In this document: piece after piece, positions 47,181 through 57,709 of the stretch
How the letters are laid out: each line of letters opens with the position of its first letter
Numbering within the stretch: the first letter of the stretch is position 1
Assembly (NCBI RefSeq): GCF_026723865.1
Contig: NZ_CP113529.1
Location: forward strand, 992,001 to 1,056,000
Direction: 5' to 3'
Length of the DNA stretch: 64,000 nt
DNA from: Mycobacterium sp. Aquia_216
GTDB taxonomy: Bacteria > Actinomycetota > Actinomycetes > Mycobacteriales > Mycobacteriaceae
Translations under genes and position numbers: made by a program
The notes under the pieces: generated by a model
What the model was told of the DNA's origin: nothing
Seen by the model: only the letters and a program-made list of their open reading frames with translations
Databases searched by the model: none

Positions 47181-48127
47181 TGGCACGGACCGACGACGAC
47201 ACGTGGGGTCCCGACAGCGGCGTCGGAATGACCGCGACATTCGGCGCGGTCGCCAGGGCGCTGGCGACCACTAAGGGTCTGCTCAGCGACCCGTTCGCCG
47301 AGCCGTTGGTGCGTGCCGCGGGCGTGCAGTACTTCACCCGGATGGTCGAAGACCAACGGTACGCGGACGACGGCGGCGACAACGCCATCATGGCCGGGCT
47401 GATCAGCCTCCTCGGGTCGCACACCCGGTTCTTGGATGAATTCGTTGCCGCTGCCGGACGGGCGGGCGTTCGCCAAGTGGTGATCCTGGGTTCCGGCCTG
47501 GACACCCGGCCGTACCGGCTGTGGTGGCCGCCCGCAACGACGGTCTACGAGATCGATCAGCCGGACGTCATCGATTTCAAGACGGCCGTGCTGCGCGGAC
47601 TGGGCGCCGAGTCGACCGCGAACCGTCGCGCGGTGGGCGCCGATCTGCGGCGAGATTGGTTGACGCCCCTGCAGCGGGTGGGTTTCGACGCCGCCCAACC
47701 GACGGCCTGGATCGCCGAGACACTGCTGATCGGGTTCCTGCCCCCCGAGGGACAGGACCAATTGCTGCGTGACGTCTGTGCGGTCAGTGCGCCGGGCAGT
47801 CGATTCGCCGGCGATCACCTACCGACCTGGACTTCATTCCAGCTGGAGGCCGCGCAGACGTTCGTCGACAGCTGGCGGCAATTCGGTCTCGACGTCGACT
47901 TGGCCGGGTTGATCTACCCGGGCGAATATCGCGCTGTCCCGCAGTATCTGGCGGACCATGGCTGGCAGACCGTCGAAAGGAATGTCGCTGATCTGTTCAC
48001 CGCGATCGGAATGGGCACCCGCTGGCGTGGCACCCCCGATGACAATGCGATTACGCCCCGATATGTCACCGCAACACGATCGGCCAGGCCCGGGCAGACC
48101 GCCGGCCGGAATGCATCCGCCTGGTAG
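47180..48127 (+). CDS. SAM-dependent methyltransferase (mycobacterial TIGR00027 family)
   Basis: A 315-residue class I methyltransferase of the large mycobacterial family that includes leucine carboxyl-methyltransferase-like proteins. N-terminal ARTDDDTWGPDSGVGMTATFGAVARAL and SDPFAEPLVRAAG precede the SAM motif VVILGSGLDTRPYRLWWPP (about residue 95) and the acidic strand VYEIDQPDVIDFK. Then ADLRRDWLTPL and AWIAETLLIGFLPPEGQDQLL. Paralogs number in the dozens in slow growers; substrates unknown. ATG at 47180 overlaps the stop of the upstream gene; the long open frame before it is not used. Confidence 0.9.
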   Translation: MARTDDDTWGPDSGVGMTATFGAVARALATTKGLLSDPFAEPLVRAAGVQYFTRMVEDQRYADDGGDNAIMAGLISLLGSHTRFLDEFVAAAGRAGVRQVVILGSGLDTRPYRLWWPPATTVYEIDQPDVIDFKTAVLRGLGAESTANRRAVGADLRRDWLTPLQRVGFDAAQPTAWIAETLLIGFLPPEGQDQLLRDVCAVSAPGSRFAGDHLPTWTSFQLEAAQTFVDSWRQFGLDVDLAGLIYPGEYRAVPQYLADHGWQTVERNVADLFTAIGMGTRWRGTPDDNAITPRYVTATRSARPGQTAGRNASAW

Positions 48128-48144
48128 GCGTTGGAGGTGAGGTG

Positions 48145-48630
48145 ATGTCCAAGACCCGGCTCCAGTTCGTGGCGGCGGCGTTGGACGACGCGCTGGCGCA
48201 GCCGTTGCTGGCGGAGCTGGCCGTGGAGTACGCGCAGCGCTACGACAGCACACCACCGACGGTGCTGGCGTGGCTCCAGGACAACCCCTCCGACGAGTTC
48301 GCGCCACCGGACGGGGGCATGTTGATCGGCCTACTGGATGGCCGCCCGGTGACCGGCGGCGGGTTTCGTCGATTCGACGCCGAGACGGCAGAACTCAAGC
48401 GAATTTGGACAGACAGCGCGCACCGCCGCCGCGGGTACGCGATGGCACTGCTGGCCGAGCTGGAAGCACAGATCGTCGCGCGCGGCTACCGCAAGGTCTA
48501 CCTGATGACCGGCAATCGTCAGCCCGAGGCCGAGGAGCTGTATCAGGCCACCGGATACAGCCGGTTGTCCGAGCCGTTGCCGTCCGAAGGTCCGGTCTTC
48601 CCGATCGCATTCGAGAAGTGGCTCACATGA
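48145..48630 (+). CDS. GNAT-family N-acetyltransferase
   Basis: A 161-residue acetyltransferase. The acetyl-CoA binding motif A is LKRIWTDSAHRRRGYAMALLAELEAQI (R-R-x-G-x-A, residues about 90-115) followed by motif B YRKVYLMTGNRQPEAEELYQATGYSRL. ATG at 48145 lies 7 nt after GGAGG; an adjacent GTG at 48142 is too close. Its stop overlaps the first monooxygenase ATG by 4 nt (ATGA), and two further luciferase-like genes follow with the same overlaps, so four proteins are made from one mRNA. This grouping resembles clusters that acetylate then oxidise S-alkylcysteines. The substrate is not shown directly. Confidence 0.88.
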   Translation: MSKTRLQFVAAALDDALAQPLLAELAVEYAQRYDSTPPTVLAWLQDNPSDEFAPPDGGMLIGLLDGRPVTGGGFRRFDAETAELKRIWTDSAHRRRGYAMALLAELEAQIVARGYRKVYLMTGNRQPEAEELYQATGYSRLSEPLPSEGPVFPIAFEKWLT

Positions 48631-49727
48631 GCCGTGAGCAGCTGCACCTGGCCGTCGCGCTGGACGGATACGGCTGGGATCCCCAGGCGTGGCGGGCCAC
48701 CCTGGCGTCGGACCCCGACACTTTGTCGGCGCTGAGCGGCCGCTACTGGGCGGGTCTTGCGGCCAGCGCCGAACGCGGGCTGCTCGACTTCCTCACCATC
48801 GACGACAGCTTGATGCCGCAGCCCGGCCGGCGCGAACAGATTTCCCCGCGACGGCTCGCCGGGCGTGGCGACGCCGCGCTGGTCGCGGCCCGCATCGCGC
48901 CCGTGACGCGCCACATCGGGCTGATCCCGGTGGCGACGGTGACCCATACCGAGCCCTTCCACATCTCCAAATCCATTGCAACCCTTGACTATGTCTCGCA
49001 CGGCCGGGCGGGCTGGCAGCCGCGGGTCAGCTCCACCGCGCACGAGGCGGCGCTGTTCGGCCGCCGGGACGGATCGCTGGACGGCTTGTTCGAGGAGGCC
49101 GTTGACTACGTCGACGTGGTACGCCGGCTCTGGGACAGCTGGGAGGACGACGCGATTATCCGCGACGCGACCACCGGCCGCTACGTCGACGTCGACAAAC
49201 TGCACTACATCGACTTCGTCGGAAAGTTCTTCTCGGTGAAAGGGCCGTCGATCACACCACGCCCGCCGCAGGGTCAGCCGGTCGTCGCCGCGTTGGCCCA
49301 CCTCGGACCGGTTTATGAATTCGCTGCTGCCAGTGCTGATCTCGTGTTCATCACGCCCTCCGACGAGACCTCGTTGCGCAGCATCCTCGACGAGGTGTCC
49401 GCCGCCGGTGGCGCGCGGCTCAAGGTCTATGCCGACGTGGTGGTGTCGTTCGGCGGTGACGGCGATCCCCGCTCCGATGCGCTCAACTTCACCGGAGATC
49501 CACAGGAATTGGTGGACCTGCTGCTGGAGTGGCAGCGCCTCGGCATCGACGGCGCGCGGTTGCGACCGGCAGTCAACGCCACCGATCTGCCGGTGATCGT
49601 CGACGACGTGGTTCCCCTACTGCAGCGGGCCGGCCGATTCCGTACCGCCTATCGCGATGGCGAAACGCTGCGCGCCCGACTCGGCCTTCCGGTGGCGCCC
49701 AACCGATATGCGGTGGTGAAGCGATGA
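48627..49727 (+). CDS. Luciferase-like (LLM) flavin-dependent monooxygenase, first of three
   Basis: A 366-residue TIM-barrel monooxygenase-type protein using reduced flavin and O2. N-terminal LHLAVALDGYGWDP, then FLTIDDSLMPQPG, RHIGLIPVATVTHTEPFHISKSIATLDYVSHGRAGW and FEEAVDYVDVVRRLWDSWEDDA (family features of the NtaA/SnaA/SoxA group, residues 85-170). It is shorter at the C-terminus than the third gene's product. ATG at 48627 overlaps the GNAT stop. No flavin reductase is adjacent, so the reduced flavin must come from elsewhere in the genome. Confidence 0.88.
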   Translation: MSREQLHLAVALDGYGWDPQAWRATLASDPDTLSALSGRYWAGLAASAERGLLDFLTIDDSLMPQPGRREQISPRRLAGRGDAALVAARIAPVTRHIGLIPVATVTHTEPFHISKSIATLDYVSHGRAGWQPRVSSTAHEAALFGRRDGSLDGLFEEAVDYVDVVRRLWDSWEDDAIIRDATTGRYVDVDKLHYIDFVGKFFSVKGPSITPRPPQGQPVVAALAHLGPVYEFAAASADLVFITPSDETSLRSILDEVSAAGGARLKVYADVVVSFGGDGDPRSDALNFTGDPQELVDLLLEWQRLGIDGARLRPAVNATDLPVIVDDVVPLLQRAGRFRTAYRDGETLRARLGLPVAPNRYAVVKR

Positions 49728-50842
49728 ACGTTCCGCTGTCAATTCTGGACCTCGCGCCGATCAGCGCGGGGGACGACGCCGCGACGGCGTTGCGCAACAC
49801 CATCGAACTGGCCCAACGTGCCGAAGGCTGGGGTTTTCGCCGCTACTGGGTGGCCGAGCACCACTTCGTCGCTGTGGCCAGTGCCGCTCCGGCGGTGTTG
49901 ATCGGACAAATCGCGGCCGCTACCAACACGATTCACGTGGGTGCTGCGGCGGTGCAGCTGGGATACACCACCGCCATCGCGGTCGTCGAAAGTTTCGGAA
50001 TGCTGGAGGCCTTCTATCCCGGGCGCATCGATCTCGGTGTCGGCCGGTCCGGGCAGCGCCGCTCCGAGGAATACAAACCCAAGAAGACGACGGAACCCCG
50101 GCCGCCGCGGGTGTGGCACGAGGTGGACGGTGTCGTCGTTCCGACTCCCTTCGACCTGCGCGGGCTGCTCGATCTCGAACAGTTGCAGGCGACGATGGGA
50201 ATCCTGCAGCAGCCGGAGGCGCTATCACCCGACTTCGCCGAGCAGGTCAACGACATTCTCGCCTTCCTCGATGGCACATATCGGGTCGGCAAATTCGACG
50301 TGCATGCGGTGCCGGGCGAAGGTACTGGGCTGCGGCCGTGGATCTTCGGCAGCACCCGGGGACAAAGCGCGCGGGTTGCCGGAGCCCTGGGACTGCCGTT
50401 CGTGGCCAGCTATCACATCACGCCGGCCACCGCGCTGGAGGCGATAGAAGCCTACCGCGAGACGTTCGTGCCGTCGGCGGCGTTGGCGAAGCCCTACGTG
50501 GTGGTGTCGGCCGACATCGTGGTCGCCGATGACAGCGCCGCCGCGCAGCGGTTGGCCGCCGGCTACGGCCATTGGGTGTACTCGATCCGAACCGGCTTGG
50601 GCGCCATGCCTTATCCCGACCCCGACGACCTTCCACCGCTGACCGAAGAGCAGTTGGCCGTCGTAAAGGACCGGATCACAACGCAATTCGTCGGTACCGC
50701 GGACGAGGTGGCCGAACGGTTAGAGGCACTGCAGCGGGTGACCGGCGCCGACGAACTGGTGATCACGTCGGTGACGCACCGGCAGTCCGACCGGCTGCGG
50801 TCCCATGAGCTGATCGCCAAGCGCTGGGGCTTGACCGAATGA
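49724..50842 (+). CDS. Luciferase-like monooxygenase, MsnO8/CmoO-type, second of three
   Basis: A 372-residue bacterial-luciferase-fold protein. The N-terminus VPLSILDLAPISAGDDAATALRNTIELAQRAEGWGFRRYWVAEHH, residues 3-47, is the hallmark of the type 1 group (MsnO8, CmoO). Later: VGAAAVQLGYTTAIAVVESFGMLEAFYPGRIDLGVGR, RPWIFGSTRGQSARVAGALGLPFVASYH and QFVGTADEVAERLEALQ (as family regions). In Bacillus the CmoO protein belongs to an S-alkylcysteine salvage pathway. Overlaps both neighbours by 4 nt. Confidence 0.88.
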   Translation: MNVPLSILDLAPISAGDDAATALRNTIELAQRAEGWGFRRYWVAEHHFVAVASAAPAVLIGQIAAATNTIHVGAAAVQLGYTTAIAVVESFGMLEAFYPGRIDLGVGRSGQRRSEEYKPKKTTEPRPPRVWHEVDGVVVPTPFDLRGLLDLEQLQATMGILQQPEALSPDFAEQVNDILAFLDGTYRVGKFDVHAVPGEGTGLRPWIFGSTRGQSARVAGALGLPFVASYHITPATALEAIEAYRETFVPSAALAKPYVVVSADIVVADDSAAAQRLAAGYGHWVYSIRTGLGAMPYPDPDDLPPLTEEQLAVVKDRITTQFVGTADEVAERLEALQRVTGADELVITSVTHRQSDRLRSHELIAKRWGLTE

Positions 50843-52194
50843 GCATCAGAAACGGGAAGCACCGCAAGCCGATTCACTTGGCTGCCCACTTCCCGGGCGT
50901 CAACAACACCACCGTGTGGGCCGACCCCACGGCGGGCAGCCAGATCGAATTCGACTCGTTCGTGCACCTGGCCCGCACCGCCGAGCGGGGACTGTTCGAC
51001 TTCTTCTTCCTCGCCGAAGGGTTGCGACTGCGTGAGCACCGCGGCCGGATCTACGATCTCGACGTCGTGGGCCGGCCGGACACCTTCACCGTGCTGGCGG
51101 CGCTGGCGGCTGTCACCGACCGGATCGGGCTGACTGGGACGATCAACACCACCTTCAACGAACCATTCGAGGTGGCAAGACAATTCGCCACCCTTGACCA
51201 CCTGTCCGGTGGTCGCGGCGGCTGGAACATCGTCACCTCGTCGGATACGTTCACCGGCGCCAACTTCCGGCGCGGCGGGTTCCTGGATCATGCCGACCGA
51301 TACCGGAGGGCCGAGGAGTTCCTCACCGTCGCACGGCAATTCTGGGACAGCTGGGATGCCGACGCCGTGTTGGCCGATATCGAGGCCGGGGTCTACGTGG
51401 ATCCGGATCGGATCCGCGCGGTCGAGCATGCGGGTCCCGACTTCGACGTGCGGGGTTTCGCGACGCTACCGGTGGGGCCGCAAGGCCATCCGATCCTGCT
51501 GCAGGCCGGTGACTCCGCCGATGGCCGCTCCTTCGGCGCGCGCTATGCCGACGCCTTGTTCACCCTGCATTCGTCACTCGAAGACGGGCAGCGCTACTAC
51601 GCCGACGTCAAGGGCCGGGCGGCATCTTACGGTCGAGATCCCGACCAGCTCAAGGTTTTTCCGGCGGCAACCTTCGTCCTAGGCGATACCTACGCCGAAG
51701 CCGAGGACAAGGCGCGCCACATCCGCTACCAGCAGGTCAGTGGTGCGACGGCGATCGCGATGCTCGAGCAGGTCTGGGGCCGCGACCTGTCGGACTACGA
51801 CCCGGAGGGCCCGCTACCCGATGTCGATCCGGTCACCGACAGCAGCATCACCGAGGGTCGGGTCCGCCACGTCGACCCGGTAGCGGTCGCCGCCAGTTGG
51901 CGCGAACGCGCGGAAGCGGAAAAGTTGTCGATCCGGGAGCTCATCATCGCCGTCACCAGCCGCCAACAGTTCGTTGGCACCGCTGTCCGGATCGCGCACG
52001 AGATCGACGAGTACATCCAGGCCGACGCGTGCGACGGGTTCATCCTGGTGCCGCATCTGACGCCGCACGGTCTCGACGAATTCGTCGACCGGGTGGTGCC
52101 CCTATTGCAGGAGCGCGACGCTTTCCGCACCGAGTACGCCGGCGAGACGTTGCGAGATCATCTGGGACTCAGTGAGTTCGCGGGGCGTACATGA
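50839..52194 (+). CDS. Luciferase-like monooxygenase, NtaA/DmoA/CmoJ-type, third of three
   Basis: A 451-residue FMN-dependent monooxygenase of the nitrilotriacetate/dimethylsulfide group. Seen: [133 protein letters not shown] and the C-terminal [32 protein letters not shown] (family regions). Members oxidise C-S or C-N bonds. It overlaps the preceding gene by 4 nt and ends 26 nt inside the convergent UPF0060 gene. Confidence 0.9.
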   Translation: MSIRNGKHRKPIHLAAHFPGVNNTTVWADPTAGSQIEFDSFVHLARTAERGLFDFFFLAEGLRLREHRGRIYDLDVVGRPDTFTVLAALAAVTDRIGLTGTINTTFNEPFEVARQFATLDHLSGGRGGWNIVTSSDTFTGANFRRGGFLDHADRYRRAEEFLTVARQFWDSWDADAVLADIEAGVYVDPDRIRAVEHAGPDFDVRGFATLPVGPQGHPILLQAGDSADGRSFGARYADALFTLHSSLEDGQRYYADVKGRAASYGRDPDQLKVFPAATFVLGDTYAEAEDKARHIRYQQVSGATAIAMLEQVWGRDLSDYDPEGPLPDVDPVTDSSITEGRVRHVDPVAVAASWRERAEAEKLSIRELIIAVTSRQQFVGTAVRIAHEIDEYIQADACDGFILVPHLTPHGLDEFVDRVVPLLQERDAFRTEYAGETLRDHLGLSEFAGRT

Positions 52195-52504
52195 TGATGG
52201 CCACACCGAGCAGGCAGATCAGCGCGCCGCAGACATCCCACCGATCGGGGCGAAACCCGTCAAAGCCCATGCCCCACAACAGCGAGCCGGCCACGAAGAT
52301 GCCGCCATATGCGGCCAGGATGCGACCGAAATGGGCGTCGGCCTGCAGGGTCGCGACAAAGCCGTAGGCGCCCAACGCGATAACGCCCGAGCCCACCCAC
52401 ACCCAGCCGCGATGTTCGCGCACTCCCTGCCACACTAACCAGGCACCGCCGATCTCGAACAGCGCCGCCAGGGCGAACAACGCGATCGACTTGGCAACAG
52501 TCAC
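52169..52504 (-). CDS. UPF0060 (YnfA-like) small membrane protein
   Basis: A 111-residue four-helix protein of the UPF0060/YnfA family (Rv2639c has 110 residues as recalled), structurally similar to small multidrug resistance transporters. The N-terminal [25 protein letters not shown], then [34 protein letters not shown] and [16 protein letters not shown], are family features (residues 8-105). The GTG at 52504 overlaps the stop of the MBL-fold gene by 4 nt. The 3' end overlaps the monooxygenase gene by 26 nt, convergent. Drug export is not established. Confidence 0.88.
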   Translation of the reverse strand: MTVAKSIALFALAALFEIGGAWLVWQGVREHRGWVWVGSGVIALGAYGFVATLQADAHFGRILAAYGGIFVAGSLLWGMGFDGFRPDRWDVCGALICLLGVAIIMYAPRTH

Positions 52505-53253
52505 CGAGCGCCCGCTTTTTCCAGTGCCGCGTTTGTCGCTTCGCGGATTGGGCCGCGCCACAGCGGGCCGTGACCGGGCGCCAGGGCCTCGGTCTCCAAA
52601 AGGGCCAGCGCCGAAAGGGTTCGGATGCAGCTCTGCTGGCTATAGCTGAAGATCGCGGGCAGCAGTTGCGGCCCGTCGTGACGTATCAGGGGATGCCCGG
52701 TGACCAGCGCATCGCCGCTGGCCAGCACGCCGTCGACCAGGTATGAGCAGTGGCCTCCTGTGTGGCCGGGGCTGAAAACGGCCCGCGGGTGGCCCGGCAG
52801 CCCCGCGGCGATCTCGGGCGTCAGCGGCTTGGTGGTCGGAATTCCGTCGCGGATCAGGCCGCCGCTGCGCACCACATGGGCGGTCCACACGGCCCACCGT
52901 GGCCGCCAGATCCGCAGCGCGAGGTCGAGGACCGATACCTGTTCCAGATACTCCCGCTTGGCGTGGCCGACTTCGTCGGCATGGCAGTACACGGGAGTGC
53001 CGTGCTCGCCGGCGAACCAGATCGCCGAGCCCAAATGGTCGATGTGGGCGTGGGTCAGCAGGATCGCGCGCACGTCGCCGGCGTCGTAGCCCAGCATTTT
53101 CAGCGAGGCCAGCACCGCCTCGCGGTCGCCGGGATAGCCGGCGTCGATCAGCATCACGCCGGTGTCGTCGGTGACCAGCGTCCAGTTGACGGCCTCACCC
53201 CGGGCGAGGTGCACGGTGTCGGTGATTTGAACAAGTCTTGGCGCTGATGCCAT
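52501..53253 (-). CDS. MBL-fold metallo-hydrolase (Rv0406c-like)
   Basis: A 250-residue metallo-beta-lactamase-fold enzyme. The dinuclear metal motif HxHxDH lies in [14 protein letters not shown] (about residue 68), with further ligands in [15 protein letters not shown] (His), [10 protein letters not shown] (Asp) and LAPGHGPLW (His). The fold serves glyoxalase II, lactonases and others; this one lacks a visible C-terminal specificity domain. ATG at 53253 starts the conserved region; the upstream open frame overlaps fgd1 and is not real. It is divergent from fgd1 with only 39 nt between the two genes, so their promoters overlap. Confidence 0.88.
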   Translation of the reverse strand: MASAPRLVQITDTVHLARGEAVNWTLVTDDTGVMLIDAGYPGDREAVLASLKMLGYDAGDVRAILLTHAHIDHLGSAIWFAGEHGTPVYCHADEVGHAKREYLEQVSVLDLALRIWRPRWAVWTAHVVRSGGLIRDGIPTTKPLTPEIAAGLPGHPRAVFSPGHTGGHCSYLVDGVLASGDALVTGHPLIRHDGPQLLPAIFSYSQQSCIRTLSALALLETEALAPGHGPLWRGPIREATNAALEKAGAR

Positions 53254-53292
53254 GCCCGCGAGTCTAGAAGGGGATAGGAGTAGAAAAGACTC

Positions 53293-54303
53293 GTGGCTGA
53301 ACTCAAACTTGGATACAAAGCGTCCGCTGAACAATTCGCTCCGCGCGAGCTCGTCGAACTCGCCGTCGCCGCCGAAGCGCACGGCATGGACAGCGCAACC
53401 GTCAGTGACCACTTCCAGCCGTGGCGGCACGAGGGCGGACACGCCCCGTTCTCGCTGGCCTGGATGACCGCGGTCGGCGAGCGCACCAAGCGGCTGATCC
53501 TGGGGACCTCGGTGCTGACTCCGACCTTCCGGTACAACCCCGCCGTCATCGCCCAGGCGTTTGCCACGATGGGGTGTCTCTACCCGGATCGCATTTTCCT
53601 CGGCGTCGGCACCGGGGAGTCGCTCAACGAGATCGCTACCGGATACGAGGGCGAATGGCCGGAGTTCAAAGAGCGCTACGCCCGGCTGCGCGAATCGGTG
53701 CGGCTGATGCGCGAGCTGTGGCTGGGTGACCGGGTCGACTTCGAGGGCGAGTACTACCACACCAAAGGCGCCTCGATCTACGACGTGCCCGAGGGCGGCA
53801 TCCCGATCTACATCGCGGCGGGTGGACCGCAGGTCGCCAAGTATGCGGGCCGCGCGGGCGACGGCTTCATCTGCACCTCCGGCAAGGGCGAGGAGCTGTA
53901 CAAGGACAAGCTGATCCCCGCGATGCGCGAGGGCGCCGAAGCGGCGGGCAAGAACCCCGACGAGGTCGACCGGATGATCGAGATCAAGATCTCTTACGAC
54001 ACCGACCCGGACCTGGCGCTGGAGAACACCCGGTTCTGGGCGCCGCTATCGCTGACGGCCGAGCAGAAGACCAGCATTCACGACCCCCTTGAGATGGAGA
54101 AGGCCGCCAACGAGCTGCCGATCGAGCAGGTGGCCAAGCGCTGGATCGTGTCATCGGATCCCGACGAAGCGGTCGCGAAGGTCAAGGACTACGTCGACTG
54201 GGGCCTCAACCACCTGGTGTTCCACGCGCCCGGGCACGACCAGCGGCGCTTCCTGGAGCTCTTCGAAAAGGATCTGGCGCCCAGGTTGCGGCGACTTGGC
54301 TGA
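53293..54303 (+). CDS. fgd1: F420-dependent glucose-6-phosphate dehydrogenase
   Basis: A 336-residue enzyme (identical in length to M. tuberculosis Fgd1, as recalled) that oxidises glucose 6-phosphate to 6-phosphogluconolactone and reduces cofactor F420. TIM-barrel features: [14 protein letters not shown] at the N-terminus, [26 protein letters not shown] with the catalytic His-Trp pair, [55 protein letters not shown] and the phosphate-binding Lys region. It supplies F420H2 for reductive and antioxidant reactions and activates nitroimidazole prodrugs. Start GTG at 53293. The stop lies inside the first codons of pta. Confidence 0.98.
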   Translation: MAELKLGYKASAEQFAPRELVELAVAAEAHGMDSATVSDHFQPWRHEGGHAPFSLAWMTAVGERTKRLILGTSVLTPTFRYNPAVIAQAFATMGCLYPDRIFLGVGTGESLNEIATGYEGEWPEFKERYARLRESVRLMRELWLGDRVDFEGEYYHTKGASIYDVPEGGIPIYIAAGGPQVAKYAGRAGDGFICTSGKGEELYKDKLIPAMREGAEAAGKNPDEVDRMIEIKISYDTDPDLALENTRFWAPLSLTAEQKTSIHDPLEMEKAANELPIEQVAKRWIVSSDPDEAVAKVKDYVDWGLNHLVFHAPGHDQRRFLELFEKDLAPRLRRLG

Positions 54304-56437
54304 CACTGGTTCCGTTTCGAAAGCGATCTACATCGCGGCGCCCGAGCCGGAGACCGGCAAGTCGACGATCGCGCTGGGACTACTGAACCGACTGACCGCC
54401 ACAGTCGCCAAAGTCGGTGTGTTCCGGCCGATCACCCGGCTCGAAGGCGATGGCAAGCGCGGTACAGCCGGGCGCAGCGGATCGCCGGAGGATCCCAGTG
54501 AGGATCGCGATTACATCCTGGAGTTGCTGCTGACGCGGACTACCGCGGGCCTGTCCTACGAACAGTGCGTGGGCGTCACCTACCAGCAGATCCACGCCGA
54601 TACCGACGCGGCGATCGCCAGCATCGTCGACGCCTATCACGCGATGGCGCAGGCCTGCGATGCAGTGGTGATCGTCGGCAGCGACTACACCGATGTCACC
54701 GGTCCCGCCGAACTGTCGGTCAATGCGCGCATCGCGGTCAATCTCGGTGCGCCGGTGTTGCTGGCGGTGCGGGCCAAGGACCGCAGCGCCGATCAGGTCG
54801 CCGGGGTCGTCGAGATATGTCTGGCCGAGCTGGCCGCGCAGCGTGCCCACACCGCGGCCGTGGTCGCCAACCGGTGCGAGCCCGCGGAGCTTCAGGCAGT
54901 CGCGGCCGCGCTGCGCTCGTTCGAACCGCGCACCTATGTGTTGCCGGATGATCCGCTGCTGCTTGCGCCGACGGTGGTCGAATTACAGGCTGCGGTGCAC
55001 GGCACACTGGTCAGCGGCGACGCCGAACTGGTCGGACGCGAGGCGACGGGCGTGCTGGTGGCGGGAATGACCGCGGACCATGTGCTGGAACGGCTACGCG
55101 ACGGCATGGCGGTGATCACTCCCGGCGATCGCTCGGATGTGGTGTTGGCCGTCGCGAGTGCGCATGCTGCCGAAGGGTTTCCGTCGCTGTGCTGCCTGAT
55201 CCTCAACGGCGGCTTCGACCTGCATCCGTCCATCGCGTCGCTGGTGGCCGGCCTGCGGCTGCGGCTACCGATCGTCGCCACCGCGTTGGGCACTTATGAC
55301 ACGGCCAGTGTGGTCGCCGCGGCCCGGGGCCGGGTCACGGCCAGCTCGCACCGCAAGATCGACACCGCCGTGGAGCTGGTGAACAGCCACATGGACGTCG
55401 CGGATCTGATTGCGCGGCTGGCTATTCCAATCCCGGCGGTGACTACCCCGCAGATGTTCACCCACCGGCTCACGCAGCAGGCCCGTGCCGATCGCAAGCA
55501 CATCGTACTTCCCGAAGGGAACGACGACCGGATCCTCAAGGCCGCGGGACGGGTGCTGAAGCGTTCTATCGCGGACCTGACCATCCTGGGCGACGAAGCT
55601 CAAATTCGTTTGCGCTCAGCAGAACTCGGAGTCGACCTGCGCAATGCGCGGATCATCGACCCGCATGACGAAGAGCTGTCCGACCGATTCGCCGAGCAGT
55701 ACGCCGAACTACGCAAGGCGAAGAAAATCACTGTCGAGCGAGCCCACGAGATCGTGCACGACGTCTCGTATTTCGGCACCATGCTGGTGCACAACGGCAT
55801 GGTTGACGGCATGGTTTCCGGTGCCGCCCACACCACGGCACACACGGTTCGCCCGGCGTTCGAGATCATCCGGACGGCCCCGGACGTCTCGACGGTGTCC
55901 AGCATCTTCTTGATGTGCCTGCCCGACCGGGTGCTCGCCTACGGCGACTGCGCGATCGTCCCGGACCCCACGCCCGAGCAGCTCGCCGATATCGCGATCA
56001 GCTCGGCACGCACCGCCGCGCAGTTCGGCATCGAGCCGAAAGTGGCGATGCTGTCCTACTCCACCGGCGATTCCGGCAGCGGGGCCGACGTCGACAAGGT
56101 CAGGAAGGCAACGGAATTGGTGCGCGTCCGGGATCCGCAGCTACTGGTCGAGGGGCCGATTCAATACGACGCCGCGGTAGAACCTTCGGTCGCGGCGACC
56201 AAGCTGCGCGGCTCGGCGGTTGCCGGTCACGCCACCGTGCTGATCTTCCCCGACCTCAACACCGGCAACAACACCTATAAGGCGGTGCAGCGCAGCGCGG
56301 GGGCCATCGCGATCGGCCCGGTGCTGCAAGGCCTGCGCAAGCCGGTGAATGACTTGTCCCGCGGCGCGTTGGTGGAAGACATCGTCAACACAATTGCGAT
56401 CACCGCAATCCAGGCGCAGGGTGTCGGTCATGGCTGA
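54296..56437 (+). CDS. pta: Phosphate acetyltransferase
   Basis: A 713-residue Pta converting acetyl-CoA and phosphate to acetyl phosphate. The N-terminal part is an [18 protein letters not shown]-loop/DRTGG-type regulatory domain (1-370), the C-terminal catalytic domain begins at [25 protein letters not shown] and includes [53 protein letters not shown] and [18 protein letters not shown] (family regions). The start is TTG at 54296, overlapping the fgd1 end by 8 nt, because it gives the [13 protein letters not shown] family N-terminus. It is about 23 residues longer than the recalled M. tuberculosis protein owing to a loop near residues 47-67 ([20 protein letters not shown]). Confidence 0.94.
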   Translation: MADTGSVSKAIYIAAPEPETGKSTIALGLLNRLTATVAKVGVFRPITRLEGDGKRGTAGRSGSPEDPSEDRDYILELLLTRTTAGLSYEQCVGVTYQQIHADTDAAIASIVDAYHAMAQACDAVVIVGSDYTDVTGPAELSVNARIAVNLGAPVLLAVRAKDRSADQVAGVVEICLAELAAQRAHTAAVVANRCEPAELQAVAAALRSFEPRTYVLPDDPLLLAPTVVELQAAVHGTLVSGDAELVGREATGVLVAGMTADHVLERLRDGMAVITPGDRSDVVLAVASAHAAEGFPSLCCLILNGGFDLHPSIASLVAGLRLRLPIVATALGTYDTASVVAAARGRVTASSHRKIDTAVELVNSHMDVADLIARLAIPIPAVTTPQMFTHRLTQQARADRKHIVLPEGNDDRILKAAGRVLKRSIADLTILGDEAQIRLRSAELGVDLRNARIIDPHDEELSDRFAEQYAELRKAKKITVERAHEIVHDVSYFGTMLVHNGMVDGMVSGAAHTTAHTVRPAFEIIRTAPDVSTVSSIFLMCLPDRVLAYGDCAIVPDPTPEQLADIAISSARTAAQFGIEPKVAMLSYSTGDSGSGADVDKVRKATELVRVRDPQLLVEGPIQYDAAVEPSVAATKLRGSAVAGHATVLIFPDLNTGNNTYKAVQRSAGAIAIGPVLQGLRKPVNDLSRGALVEDIVNTIAITAIQAQGVGHG

Positions 56438-57581
56438 TCGGGCTGTGCTCGTCATCAATTCGGGGTCGTCGTCGCTCAAATTCCAGCTGCTGGAACCCGG
56501 CTCCGGCGCGACACGCGCCAGCGGGGTCATCGGGGAGATCGGCGAGCCGTCAGGGCGGGCCGCCGACCATGAGGAGGCGCTGCGCCTTGCGTTCCGCCAG
56601 CTGGCCGAGGACGGAATCAACCTGAAGTCGAGCGGGTTGTTGGCGGTCGGACATCGAGTCGTGCACGGCGGTCAGGATTTTTACCGCCCGACATTGCTCG
56701 ACGATGACGTCGTCGCCGACTTGGATAAGCTGTCCGAGCTTGCCCCGCTGCATAATCCGCCCGCGGTGCAGGGCATCAAGGTAGCGCGCAAACTGCTCCC
56801 CGACGTCGCACAGATCGCCGTGTTCGATACGGCCTTCTTCCATCACCTGCCCGCCGCGGCCGCTACATACGCGGTGAATCGGGAGCTGGCGCAGCGATAC
56901 CAGATACGCCGCTACGGATTTCACGGCACGTCGCACCGCTACGTCAGTGAGCAGGCCGCCGCGTTTCTGGGTAGACCGCTCGACAGCCTGAATCAGATCG
57001 TGCTGCATCTGGGCAACGGCGCGTCGGCGTCGGCGATCGCCGGTGGCCGGCCGGTCGACACGTCGATGGGTCTGACCCCGTTGGAGGGTCTGGTGATGGG
57101 CACCCGCAGCGGCGACATCGACCCCGGCGTGATCAGCTACCTGTGGCGCACCGCGAACATGGATGTGGATGCGATCGAGTCCATGCTCAACAATCGGTCG
57201 GGTGTCTGGGGTCTGGCCGGCGAACGCGACTTCCGTAGGCTGCGCGCGATGATCGAATCGGGCGACAGTTCAGCACAATTGGCGTACGAGGTGTTCATTC
57301 ACCGCTTGCGCAAGTACATCGGTGCTTACTTGGCCGTGCTGGGTCACACCGATGTCATCAGCTTCACCGCGGGGATCGGCGAGAACGATTCGGCGGTGCG
57401 TCGCGACGCGATGGCGGGACTGGCAGAGCTGGGGGTCGTGCTCGACGAAAGCCGCAACGCGTCGGCAGGTAAAGGCGCGCAGCGGATTTCGACCGATGAT
57501 TCACCGATCACCGTGCTGGTCATCTCGACCAACGAGGAGCTGGCCATCGCCCGCGACTGCGCAGACCTGCTGGCGGGATGA
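56430..57581 (+). CDS. ackA: Acetate kinase
   Basis: A 383-residue enzyme (385 in M. tuberculosis as recalled) making acetate and ATP from acetyl phosphate. Family motifs: [15 protein letters not shown] at the N-terminus, [18 protein letters not shown] (catalytic Asp), [53 protein letters not shown] and [16 protein letters not shown] at 56430 overlaps the pta stop by 8 nt. With pta it forms the Pta-AckA overflow/acetate assimilation pathway. Last gene of the fgd1-pta-ackA operon. Confidence 0.98.
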   Translation: MADRAVLVINSGSSSLKFQLLEPGSGATRASGVIGEIGEPSGRAADHEEALRLAFRQLAEDGINLKSSGLLAVGHRVVHGGQDFYRPTLLDDDVVADLDKLSELAPLHNPPAVQGIKVARKLLPDVAQIAVFDTAFFHHLPAAAATYAVNRELAQRYQIRRYGFHGTSHRYVSEQAAAFLGRPLDSLNQIVLHLGNGASASAIAGGRPVDTSMGLTPLEGLVMGTRSGDIDPGVISYLWRTANMDVDAIESMLNNRSGVWGLAGERDFRRLRAMIESGDSSAQLAYEVFIHRLRKYIGAYLAVLGHTDVISFTAGIGENDSAVRRDAMAGLAELGVVLDESRNASAGKGAQRISTDDSPITVLVISTNEELAIARDCADLLAG

Positions 57582-57594
57582 GCCGACGCCCGAC

Positions 57595-57628
57595 GCATCG
57601 AGTGTGCGCTCACGGCTTTGAGTGTGCG
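57595..57628 (+). repeat. Composite GAGTGTGCG repeat, left copy
   Basis: GCATCGAGTGTGCG (57595-57608), 8-nt spacer, TTTGAGTGTGCG (57617-57628). The same two blocks with the same 8-nt spacing recur at 58547-58580 just inside and after the end of the nuclease gene. The spacer bases differ between copies. Related single motifs occur at 21.7 kb. It lies 14 nt after ackA and about 80 nt before the nuclease ATG; the rest of the gap shows nothing recognisable. Confidence 0.8.
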
Positions 57629-57709
57629 TCCAGGGCGCCGTCGATGCTCACCGACGGGCTTGTGGATAGACGAAATCGCACTCGCCGCTGATGTGCGAGT
57701 GTTCGCTAC

